A DNA stretch of 15,923 nucleotides. It comes from Gemmatimonadota bacterium (lineage in GTDB: Bacteria; ARS69). This document shows positions 1 to 12,615 of this stretch, in pieces. The position numbers were made by a program, and so were the translations under genes. Position 1 is the stretch's first letter. Each line of letters opens with the position of its first letter. Location of the stretch: assembly GCA_021604925.1 (NCBI GenBank), contig BQJX01000013.1, forward strand, positions 1-15,923, in the 5' to 3' direction. Under the pieces are notes generated by a model, which made no database searches, was not told where the DNA came from, and saw only the letters and a list, made by a program, of their open reading frames with translations.

Positions 1-211
1 CAACTATCGCCCGCAGTTCTACTTCCGCACCACGGACGTGACCGGCTCGGTTTCGCTTCCGGAGGGTACGGAAATGGTGATGCCGGGCGACAACGTGACG
101 ATTGAAGTGGTTCTGGTTCAGCCGATCGCCATGGAAGCAGAGCTGCGGTTCGCAATCCGCGAGGGCGGCCGGACCGTCGGTGCCGGCGTCGTCACGGAGA
201 TCATGGAGTAG
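1..211 (+). CDS. tuf: Elongation factor Tu, C-terminal part (5' truncated by window edge)
   Basis: The reading frame enters at base 2 and runs 69 codons to a TAG at 209-211. The residues are the end of EF-Tu domain 3, with the family blocks RPQFYFRTTDVTG, EMVMPGDN and LRFAIREGGRTVGAGVV. EF-Tu delivers aminoacyl-tRNA to the ribosomal A site as a GTP complex; this part belongs to the domain that contacts tRNA and EF-Ts. The GTPase domain lies outside the window. The gene sits just upstream of rpmG (13-nt gap), a common place for one of two tuf copies; the second copy starts at 15585. Identity is very secure; only the length is unknown. Confidence 0.97.
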   Translation, partial: NYRPQFYFRTTDVTGSVSLPEGTEMVMPGDNVTIEVVLVQPIAMEAELRFAIREGGRTVGAGVVTEIME

Positions 212-224
212 GGAACACAGCAAT

Positions 225-377
225 ATGGTCAGGGTGAAGGTGGTGTTGGCCTGCGCGGAATGCGACAGCAGGAACTACGTCACCTCCAAGGACGGGGCGA
301 AACGGCCGGAGCGGATCGAGCAGAGGAAGTTCTGCCCCACTTGCAACGCCCATACGAAGCACCAGGAGACGCGTTAG
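225..377 (+). CDS. rpmG: 50S ribosomal protein L33, zinc-ribbon (C+) form
   Basis: Fifty residues, the usual L33 size, starting at ATG 225 and ending at TAG 377. The frame stays open upstream into tuf, but only this ATG gives a normal L33 N-terminus (MVRVKVVLACAEC). Two cysteine pairs, C10-x2-C13 and C37-x2-C40, form a zinc ribbon, so this is the metal-binding C+ type rather than the cysteine-free C- type. L33 is a small protein of the large subunit near the E site. A weak GGGA at 211-214 is the only ribosome-binding signal. It lies between tuf and tRNA-Trp and is probably co-transcribed with both. In many bacteria C- paralogues replace C+ forms under zinc limitation; none is visible here. 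Confidence 0.95.
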   Translation: MVRVKVVLACAECDSRNYVTSKDGAKRPERIEQRKFCPTCNAHTKHQETR

Positions 378-417
378 CCCTCCTGGCACTGAGAGAGCGG
401 CACGAGTGATGGGTTGG

Positions 418-493
418 AGGCGTGTAGCTCAATTGGTAGAGCATCGGTCTCCAAAACCGAGGGCTGCGGGTTCAAGTCCTGCCACGCCTGCCA
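418..493 (+). tRNA. trpT: tRNA-Trp (anticodon CCA)
   Basis: A complete 76-nt cloverleaf with an encoded 3' CCA. The acceptor stem AGGCGTG (418-424) pairs fully with CACGCCT (483-489). The D stem is GCTC/GAGC, the anticodon stem TCGGT/ACCGA encloses the loop CTCCAAA with anticodon CCA, and the T stem GCGGG/CCTGC has one G-U pair around TTCAAGT. The discriminator base is G, as expected for bacterial tRNA-Trp. It lies 40 nt after rpmG and 67 nt before secE, a widely conserved position, and is probably cut from the same transcript. Confidence 0.98.
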
Positions 494-499
494 TCCCGT

Positions 500-548
500 C
501 GCTCGAGAGGCTTCCGGCCTCTGAGCGGGTAAAACGCCCGAAGGGGCG
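500..548 (+). promoter_or_regulatory. Two hairpins between tRNA-Trp and secE
   Basis: The first hairpin (500-527) pairs CGCTC with GAGCG and AGAGGC with GCCTCT. That is 11 bp with one bulged G at 505 and the loop TTCCG. A second stem, CGCCC/GGGCG (535-539 with 544-548, loop GAAG), follows and ends 12 nt before the secE start. No T-tract follows either one, so a full intrinsic terminator is unlikely. An attenuator, or a landmark for nucleases that separate the tRNA from the secE mRNA, is more plausible. The pairing is seen directly; the role is inferred. Confidence 0.5.
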
Positions 549-560
549 AGGACGAGCGAG

Positions 561-746
561 ATGATCGAGAAAGCCAGGAAGTTCGTGTCGGATGTCATCG
601 TCGAGATGAAGAAGGTCAGTTGGCCCACGCGGAACGAGTTGCGCGGTTCGACGATGGTGGTGATCGTGACTGTCATCATCATTGCCATCTTCATTGGCAT
701 CGTGGACCGCATTCTCAGTCTCGGCCTCGAGAGGGTCCTCAGCTGA
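561..746 (+). CDS. secE: Preprotein translocase subunit SecE
   Basis: Sixty-one residues, typical of the short single-span SecE found outside enterobacteria. An amphipathic N-terminal helix (about residues 2-17) leads into the family motif KKVSWPTRNEL (residues 17-27). One strongly hydrophobic membrane segment follows at about residues 31-50 (MVVIVTVIIIAIFIGIV). SecE clamps SecY in the inner-membrane translocon and is essential for export and membrane-protein insertion. The ribosome-binding site is weak: only GAG-type purines lie within 15 nt of ATG 561. nusG follows after 104 nt, the standard partner. Confidence 0.96.
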   Translation: MIEKARKFVSDVIVEMKKVSWPTRNELRGSTMVVIVTVIIIAIFIGIVDRILSLGLERVLS

Positions 747-777
747 CGAACGTTGACGTGGAAGCGTCGGCTCCGTC

Positions 778-792
778 GACCGCCGAGCGGTC
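778..792 (+). other. Short perfect hairpin in the secE-nusG gap
   Basis: GACCGC (778-783) and GCGGTC (787-792) form a perfect 6-bp stem with the 3-nt loop CGA. It lies 58 nt before the nusG ATG, inside a stretch that stays open in the nusG frame. It is followed by the 10-bp palindrome CCGGATCCGG at 800-809. It could be leader structure or, if nusG starts upstream, part of a coding extension. Function unknown. Confidence 0.3.
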
Positions 793-850
793 AGCGAGTC
801 CGGATCCGGCGCCCAGCGCAAGCCCCCCGAAAGGGGAAAGGCTCAAGCCC

Positions 851-1378
851 ATGAAGTGGTACGCGGTGCATACGTACTCGGGACATGAGAACAAGGTCCG
901 TTCGAACCTGGAGCGGGCCATCGGGACCTCGGGTAAAGAGGACAAGTTCGGCCAGGTTCTCGTGCCCACGCAGGTTGTGACCGAGATGCGGAACGGGAAG
1001 AAGACGCAGTCCACGCGGAAGTTCTTCCCGAGCTACATCCTGATCGAGATGGATCTGAACGACGACACCTGGCACGTGGTCCGTGACTGTCCGGGCGTGA
1101 GCCGGTTCGTCGGCATGAACACGTCTCATCCGGATCCGCTCCGGCAGTCGGAAGTGGATCGGATCCTCGGGCAGATCGAGGGCACCAAGAACAAGGCAAT
1201 TCCGGAGGTTCCGTTCCACGCCGGCGAGCACGTCAAGGTGGTGGACGGACCCTTCAGCGACTTTACCGGGGTGGTGGAAGAAGTGAACCCGGAGCGCGGC
1301 AAGCTGAAGGTCATGGTCTCGATCTTCGGCCGGGCCACGCCCGTCGAATTGGATTTCCTGCAGGTCCAGTCGGTCTAG
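851..1378 (+). CDS. nusG: Transcription elongation/antitermination factor NusG
   Basis: From ATG 851 the protein has 175 residues, the normal NusG size. The NGN domain (about 1-110) starts with MKWYAVHTYSGHENKV and includes FFPSYILIEMDL and GVSRFVG; it binds the RNA polymerase clamp. The KOW domain (about 122-175) carries GEHVKVVDGPFSDFTG and links to Rho or to ribosomal protein S10. ATG 851 is preceded by GGGGAAAGG (833-841), a usable ribosome-binding site. The frame is also open back through the whole gap to the secE stop, and a GTG at 758 would add 31 Ala/Ser/Pro/Glu-rich residues. I prefer 851 because the NGN fold begins there and a Shine-Dalgarno lies just upstream, but disordered N-terminal extensions of NusG exist in several phyla. 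Confidence 0.95.
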   Translation: MKWYAVHTYSGHENKVRSNLERAIGTSGKEDKFGQVLVPTQVVTEMRNGKKTQSTRKFFPSYILIEMDLNDDTWHVVRDCPGVSRFVGMNTSHPDPLRQSEVDRILGQIEGTKNKAIPEVPFHAGEHVKVVDGPFSDFTGVVEEVNPERGKLKVMVSIFGRATPVELDFLQVQSV

Positions 1379-1435
1379 CAGGACGGCGCGGGTTCGATCG
1401 CACCGGAACGGAACAACCCAGGGAAGGAACGGCGA

Positions 1436-1870
1436 ATGGCGGCCCCCAAGAAAAAGATCATGACGCTGATCAAGCTGCAGATTCCCGCCGGGCAGGCGAA
1501 TCCGTCGCCGCCGGTGGGTCCGGCGTTGGGCCAGCACGGCCTCAACATCATGGACTTCTGCAAGCAGTTCAATGACAAGACGAAAAAGGAAGCGGGACTC
1601 GTCACGCCGGTCGTCATCACGGTGTACCAGGACCGGACCTTCTCGTTCGTGACGAAAACGCCGCCGGCCGCCGTGCTGCTGCTCAAGGCGCTGAAGCTGC
1701 CCAAGGGCTCGGGCGAGCCGAACCGGAACAAGGTGGGCAAGGTCACGCGCGCGCAGATGAAGGAAATCGCGGAGATCAAGATGGTGGATCTGAACGCGAA
1801 CGACGTGGATGCGGCCATCGAGATGATCGCCGGCACCGCGCGCAGCATGGGGATCGAAGTCCAGGGCTAG
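1436..1870 (+). CDS. rplK: 50S ribosomal protein L11
   Basis: 144 residues, close to the usual 141-145. The N-terminal domain shows IPAGQANPSPPVGPALGQHG, the proline-rich segment that meets release factors and the thiopeptide pocket. The C-terminal RNA-binding domain has KVGKVTRAQMKEIAEIKM and ends TARSMGIEVQG. L11 binds the 23S rRNA GTPase-associated region at the stalk base and is needed for RelA activation during stringency. ATG 1436 has a good Shine-Dalgarno, GGAAGGA at 1422-1428. The gene follows nusG after 57 nt and precedes rplA, the L11-L1 pair conserved across bacteria. Confidence 0.98.
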   Translation: MAAPKKKIMTLIKLQIPAGQANPSPPVGPALGQHGLNIMDFCKQFNDKTKKEAGLVTPVVITVYQDRTFSFVTKTPPAAVLLLKALKLPKGSGEPNRNKVGKVTRAQMKEIAEIKMVDLNANDVDAAIEMIAGTARSMGIEVQG

Positions 1871-1891
1871 CCGGGCGCCGATCCGAGGAGT

Positions 1892-1958
1892 CCGTACCGC
1901 GTGGTACGGCGGGCCACCACGCCCGGAATCGTGGGAGAGAGGCCGAAGAGGCCCTTCG
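1892..1958 (+). promoter_or_regulatory. Hairpin cluster in the rplK-rplA leader
   Basis: Three stems lie in tandem in this 105-nt gap. CCGTACC/GGTACGG (1892-1898 with 1903-1909) is a perfect 7-bp stem with loop GCGT. CGGGC/GCCCG (1910-1914 with 1921-1925) has a 6-nt loop. CGAAG/CTTCG (1944-1948 with 1954-1958) encloses AGGCC and ends 7 nt before the rplA Shine-Dalgarno. No T-tract is present. L1 represses its own operon in other bacteria by binding mRNA that mimics its 23S site, so an L1 operator is one possible role. That is inference only. Confidence 0.4.
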
Positions 1959-1975
1959 AACGACAGGAGTCAAGT

Positions 1976-2677
1976 ATGAAGCACAGCCGGCGTTACAACA
2001 CGATGGACGGCAATCGCGACCGGAACACCCGGTACAGCGTTGCGGATGCCGTGAAGATCGTGAAGGAAAACGCCACTGCGAAGTTCGACGAGACTGTCGA
2101 AGTTGCCGCCAATTTGGGAGTGGATCCACGGCACGCGGACCAGCAGGTCCGTGGAACCGTGGTGCTGCCCCATGGCACCGGACGAACTGTCCGCGTGCTG
2201 GTGATCGCGCAGGGCGACCAGCAGAAGGAAGCCGAGGAGGCGGGAGCAGACCACGTCGGGTCCGATGACATGATCCAGAAGATCGAAGGCGGATGGACCG
2301 ATGTCGACGTGATCATCACCACCCCGGACATGATGGGGAAGGTGGGCAAGCTCGGACGAGTTCTCGGGCCCCGTGGCCTGATGCCGAATCCGAAGGCCGG
2401 TACGGTGACGCGCGACGTCGCCAAGGCCGTGCAAGAGGTGAAGGCGGGCAAGATCGAGTACCGGGTGGACAAGACCGGTCAGGTCCACGTTCCCGTGGGC
2501 AAGGCGTCGTTCGACGGCGACAAGCTGACCGAGAACATCCAGACCTTGATCGCGGAGCTCCAGAGAGTGAAGCCGGCGGCCGCCAAGGGCACCTACTTCA
2601 AGAACCTGACCGTTGCTTCGACCATGGGCGCGGGTGTCCGTCTGGACGTCCAGTCCGAAATCCTGAGCCGGGTCTAA
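1976..2677 (+). CDS. rplA: 50S ribosomal protein L1
   Basis: 233 residues, the normal L1 length, from ATG 1976 to TAA 2677. Key blocks are the N-terminal YSVADAVKIVKENATAKFDETVEVAANLGVD (split domain I), then DVIITTPDMMGKVGKLGRVLGPRGLMPNPKAGTV, the L1 signature. L1 forms the mobile stalk of the large subunit at the E site and also acts as a translational repressor in many bacteria. The frame is open upstream to about 1901, but those 25 codons have no L1 similarity. AGGAG at 1965-1969, six bases before ATG 1976, fixes the start. rplJ begins only 13 nt after the stop, suggesting coupled translation. Confidence 0.97.
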   Translation: MKHSRRYNTMDGNRDRNTRYSVADAVKIVKENATAKFDETVEVAANLGVDPRHADQQVRGTVVLPHGTGRTVRVLVIAQGDQQKEAEEAGADHVGSDDMIQKIEGGWTDVDVIITTPDMMGKVGKLGRVLGPRGLMPNPKAGTVTRDVAKAVQEVKAGKIEYRVDKTGQVHVPVGKASFDGDKLTENIQTLIAELQRVKPAAAKGTYFKNLTVASTMGAGVRLDVQSEILSRV

Positions 2678-2690
2678 GGGAGGAGGAAGC

Positions 2691-3344
2691 ATGCCAACGG
2701 CTGCAAAGAGCGCTGCCATTGAGCAGTTGCGCGACACGCTCGATACCGCATCTGCCGTCTTCCTCGCGGACTTCACCGGTCTCAACGTGGAGAAGATGAC
2801 GGACCTCCGGCGGAAGTGCCGGGAGAGCGGGGTTTCGATCTCGATCGTCAAGAACACCCTGGCGATCAAGGCGAGCCGGGCGCTCGAGTTGAGCGACCTG
2901 GAGCCCCATTTCAAGGGCCCCACGGCCATGGCCACTTCGACGGGGGACCCCACGTCTCCGGCGCGCGTGCTGTTGGATTTCCACAAGGAACACAGCATGC
3001 CCGAAGTGAAACTGGGCTACGTGGAAGGCCGAGTGCTCTCCGCGGAGGAAGTGAAGGCGCTGGCGAATCTGCCGACCCGTGACCAGCTCATCGCGCAAGT
3101 GATGCAGGTGGCCATGGCCCCGGCCCAGAACCTCGTCTACGCCCTGAACGACTCGATCACCAAGCTGGTCCGCACGGTGGATGCGGTCCGCGACGGGATG
3201 GAGAAGGGCACCATTCAGGCTGCGGGCGGAGACGCCCCGACCGCCAAGGCGCCGGTGGAGGAGACTCCAGCGGCAGAGGCAGTTCAGGACGAGGCTCCTG
3301 CAGAGGATGCCGCGGCCGAGGAAGACGGGAAGAAGGGCGAGTAA
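2691..3344 (+). CDS. rplJ: 50S ribosomal protein L10 with long acidic tail
   Basis: 217 residues, about 40 longer than the usual 165-180. The core (about 1-178) has the L10 blocks VFLADFTGLNVEKMTDLRR, VKNTLAIKA and LNDSITKLVRTVDAVRD; its last helix is where L7/L12 dimers attach. Residues 181-217 form a tail rich in Ala (11 of 37) and Glu/Asp (12 of 37) that looks disordered. L10 anchors the L7/L12 stalk on 23S rRNA next to L11. ATG 2691 is preceded by the strong purine run GGGAGGAGGAAG at 2678-2689. The gap to rplA is too short to hold the usual L10 autoregulatory leader unless that overlaps the rplA coding end. Confidence 0.97.
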   Translation: MPTAAKSAAIEQLRDTLDTASAVFLADFTGLNVEKMTDLRRKCRESGVSISIVKNTLAIKASRALELSDLEPHFKGPTAMATSTGDPTSPARVLLDFHKEHSMPEVKLGYVEGRVLSAEEVKALANLPTRDQLIAQVMQVAMAPAQNLVYALNDSITKLVRTVDAVRDGMEKGTIQAAGGDAPTAKAPVEETPAAEAVQDEAPAEDAAAEEDGKKGE

Positions 3345-3463
3345 CGGGAACCGGTTCAGGTTCCGACCGAACCGCCGGCGCAAGTCGGCAGCGTGATCCA
3401 GAAGCGGTGGCAGCGGCCCCGCAAGGCAATTCGAGAGACGGAATCGTCGGAGGAAGACGAACC
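3345..3463 (+). other. 119-nt rplJ-rplL spacer with one clear hairpin
   Basis: GGAACC (3347-3352) pairs with GGTTCC (3359-3364) around a 6-nt loop, starting two bases after the rplJ stop. A weaker GCCG/CGGC pairing follows at 3374-3389. The rest is purine-rich and ends with the rplL Shine-Dalgarno GGAGG at 3449-3453. I see no promoter hexamers. L7/L12 is needed at about four times the level of L10, so an RNA element favouring rplL translation or stability here would make sense. That role is inference. Confidence 0.35.
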
Positions 3464-3850
3464 ATGGCGAACGACAATGTCACCAAGGTTGTGGATCTCA
3501 TCGGGGGCATGACTGTCCTTGAGGTTGCAGACCTCGTGAAGGAAATGGAAGAGAAGTTCGGTGTGACCGCAGCTGCGCCGATGGCCGGCATGCCCATGGG
3601 CATGATGCCGGCGGGTGGAGACGGTGGCGGCGAAGAGCAGACCGAGTTCGATGTGATCCTCACGTCGTGTGGCGACAAGAAGATCAACGTCATCAAGGTC
3701 GTCCGTGCCATCACCGCGCTGGGCCTGAAGGAGGCCAAGGACCTGGTCGACGGCGCGCCGAAGCCGGTGAAGGAAGGCGTGGACAAGGCCGAGGCCGAGG
3801 ACGTGAAGAAGCAGATCGAGGAAGCCGGCGGGACCGTCGAGATCAAGTAG
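3464..3850 (+). CDS. rplL: 50S ribosomal protein L7/L12
   Basis: 128 residues, close to the normal 120-130. The N-terminal dimerisation helices (about 1-33) include LIGGMTVLEVADLVKEMEEKFGV. The C-terminal factor-binding domain (about 60-128) has EFDVILTSCGDKKINVIKVV, ITALGLKEAKDLVDGAP and the ending AGGTVEIK. It is the multi-copy stalk protein that recruits EF-Tu, EF-G, IF2 and release factors and stimulates their GTPase. The linker (about 36-58) is odd: instead of an Ala/Val-rich hinge it has five Met within residues 40-48 followed by Gly-rich sequence. The frame is open back to a GTG at 3407, but GGAGG at 3449-3453 and the family N-terminus support ATG 3464. Confidence 0.97.
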   Translation: MANDNVTKVVDLIGGMTVLEVADLVKEMEEKFGVTAAAPMAGMPMGMMPAGGDGGGEEQTEFDVILTSCGDKKINVIKVVRAITALGLKEAKDLVDGAPKPVKEGVDKAEAEDVKKQIEEAGGTVEIK

Positions 3851-3876
3851 CTCCACTCGACACCGTCGTAGTACCG

Positions 3877-3943
3877 GCGCGGGGGGAATCCCTCCCGCGC
3901 AACAGTGTGGCACCCGGCCGGTTCGCACCCCGGCCGGGTTGCC
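3877..3943 (+). promoter_or_regulatory. Tandem strong hairpins between rplL and rpoB (probable attenuator or processing site)
   Basis: Hairpin 1 pairs 3877-3886 (GCGCGGGGGG) with 3891-3900 (CCTCCCGCGC), 10 bp with one G-U and the 4-nt loop AATC. Hairpin 2 pairs ACCCGGCCGG (3912-3921) with CCGGCCGGGT (3930-3939), a perfect 10-bp stem extendable by GGC/GCC (3909-3911 with 3941-3943) past a bulged T. Neither is followed by a T-tract. In E. coli the same gap holds a partial attenuator and an RNase III site that lower rpoBC expression relative to the ribosomal genes. By position this is the likely counterpart. Confidence 0.65.
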
Positions 3944-3978
3944 CCTACCGCCGTTCAGGGATGTGACCCCACCCTTCG

Positions 3979-3984
3979 AAGGAG
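3979..3984 (+). promoter_or_regulatory. Ribosome-binding site that fixes the rpoB start
   Basis: AAGGAG at 3979-3984 is 9 nt before GTG 3994. It directly abuts the in-frame TTG at 3985, leaving no spacing, so that TTG cannot be the start it serves. GTG 3994 is therefore preferred for rpoB. Confidence 0.75.
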
Positions 3985-3993
3985 TTGGGCTTC

Positions 3994-7800
<3,807 letters not shown>

Positions 7801-7821
7801 CCCGAGCGCCCGAAAGTTCAT

Positions 7822-7838
7822 CCCGGGTGTGACTCGGG
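7822..7838 (+). other. Small hairpin in the rpoB-rpoC gap
   Basis: CCCGGGT (7822-7828) pairs with ACTCGGG (7832-7838), 7 bp with one G-U and a 3-nt loop. There is no T-tract. It lies 28 nt before the rpoC Shine-Dalgarno GAGGAGGG (7866-7873). It is probably mRNA structure between two genes that must be made in equal amounts; no function can be assigned. Confidence 0.35.
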
Positions 7839-7878
7839 CCTACAAATCCGTTCGATCCCCTGACTGAGGAGGGACCGA

Positions 7879-11997
<4,119 letters not shown>

Positions 11998-12010
11998 CGG
12001 CTTTCGAAGG

Positions 12011-12074
12011 GTCCGGGATGTGCCGGCGACTCCAGTTCCCCGCAGGGGAACGGGCGTCTGTCCGGCACCGGGAC
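12011..12074 (+). terminator. Branched stem-loop after rpoC, terminator-like without T-tract
   Basis: The core is a perfect 7-bp hairpin, GTTCCCC (12035-12041) with GGGGAAC (12045-12051), loop GCA. It is enclosed by GTGCCGG (12020-12026) pairing with CCGGCAC (12062-12068), and possibly by GTCC/GGAC (12011-12014 with 12071-12074). It lies between the rpoC stop and the str promoter, where the beta operon would be expected to end. No T-run follows, so termination, if it occurs here, may need Rho or NusG; alternatively it protects the rpoBC mRNA 3' end. Confidence 0.45.
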
Positions 12075-12090
12075 ACCAATGTGAGGATGA

Positions 12091-12124
12091 TGTGGGGCGG
12101 GGTTGACTCTGACCTTGCCCCACA
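12091..12124 (+). promoter_or_regulatory. Inverted repeat straddling the str promoter -35 box (possible operator)
   Basis: TGTGGGGC (12091-12098) and GCCCCACA (12117-12124) are perfect 8-nt inverted arms separated by 18 nt. The -35 hexamer (12103-12108) lies between them and the right arm ends one base before the -10 hexamer. A dimeric regulator bound here would block RNA polymerase. As RNA from rpoC read-through it could instead fold as a hairpin. The repeat is seen directly; a role as operator is inferred. Confidence 0.4.
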
Positions 12125-12131
12125 GTAATAT
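12103..12131 (+). promoter_or_regulatory. Sigma-70-type promoter of the str operon
   Basis: TTGACT (12103-12108) and TAATAT (12126-12131) are separated by exactly 17 nt, each with one mismatch to TTGACA and TATAAT. The AT-rich -10 stands out in GC-rich surroundings. The start is expected near 12138, giving a leader of about 100 nt before rpsL. The bases after the -10 are GGCCGGC, an all-GC discriminator. Such discriminators are typical of promoters inhibited by ppGpp in the stringent response, which suits a ribosomal operon. Confidence 0.82.
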
Positions 12132-12171
12132 GGCCGGCCGGTCTGGTAGATTCCGGAAAAACGGGAGTCGT

Positions 12172-12209
12172 GCCAGCAAGAGATTGGGCCAGCAAGAGAT
12201 TGGGCCAGC
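12172..12209 (+). repeat. 16-nt tandem repeat in the rpsL leader
   Basis: The unit GCCAGCAAGAGATTGG occurs twice without mismatch (12172-12187 and 12188-12203) and is followed by a 6-nt partial copy (GCCAGC, 12204-12209). Each unit can fold as CCAG/TTGG with the loop CAAGAGA. It lies in the predicted 5' leader, 18 nt before the rpsL Shine-Dalgarno. It may be replication slippage or a repeated RNA-binding site. Confidence 0.9.
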
Positions 12210-12237
12210 CCGAGCATAGGCCGTACGGAGGAACGCA

Positions 12238-12612
12238 GTGCCGACAATCAATCAGCTGGTCCGAAAGGGCCGGTTTTCCGAGAAGTCCAAGTCGTCCTCT
12301 CCCGCCCTGAAGGCTTGCCCTCAGAAGCGGGGAGTATGCACGCGTGTCTACACGACCACGCCCAAGAAGCCGAACTCGGCTTTGCGGAAAGTGGCCCGTG
12401 TTCGCCTCACGAACGGGATCGAAGTCACGGCCTACGTTCCGGGGGAAGGACACAACCTGCAGGAGCACTCCATTGTGCTGATCCGCGGAGGTCGCGTGAA
12501 GGATCTCCCGGGTGTGCGGTATCACATCATCCGTGGCGCGCTGGATTCCAGCGGTGTGGATACGCGTCGCCAGGGCCGTTCCAAGTACGGCGCCAAGCGC
12601 CCCAAGTCGTAA
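12238..12612 (+). CDS. rpsL: 30S ribosomal protein S12
   Basis: 124 residues, the standard S12 length, from GTG 12238 with GGAGGA at 12227-12232. Conserved blocks include CPQKRGVCTRVYTTTPKKPN, EGHNLQEHSIVLIRGGRVKDLPGVRYH and the ending RSKYGAKRPKS. S12 sits at the decoding centre and controls codon reading accuracy. K43 and K88 (counting Met) are both Lys, the streptomycin-sensitive state, and D89 is the Asp that some bacteria methylthiolate. It is the first gene of the str operon, downstream of the promoter at 12103-12131, and rpsG follows after 77 nt. Confidence 0.98.
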   Translation: MPTINQLVRKGRFSEKSKSSSPALKACPQKRGVCTRVYTTTPKKPNSALRKVARVRLTNGIEVTAYVPGEGHNLQEHSIVLIRGGRVKDLPGVRYHIIRGALDSSGVDTRRQGRSKYGAKRPKS

Positions 12613-12615
12613 CGT

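Noticed and set aside
102..224. Possible N-terminal extension of rpmG into tuf
   Set aside because: The frame is open by chance inside the tuf coding end; L33 is complete at 50 residues from ATG 225.
530..535. TAAAAC as a -10 box for a secE promoter
   Set aside because: No acceptable -35 lies 16-18 nt upstream, and it falls in the linker between two hairpins.
1901..1975. Upstream GTG start for rplA at 1901
   Set aside because: It would begin inside the hairpin 1892-1909, has no family similarity, and a good AGGAG lies right before ATG 1976.
3407..3463. Upstream GTG start for rplL
   Set aside because: The 19 extra residues do not fit L7/L12, and GGAGG at 3449-3453 serves ATG 3464.
3985..3993. 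TTG start for rpoB at 3985
   Set aside because: The Shine-Dalgarno AAGGAG ends at 3984 and leaves no spacing; GTG 3994 is correctly spaced.
12132..12141. GGCCGGCCGG palindrome at the str transcription start as an operator
   Set aside because: Short GC palindromes are common in this GC-rich sequence; it is better explained as the GC discriminator and first transcribed bases.
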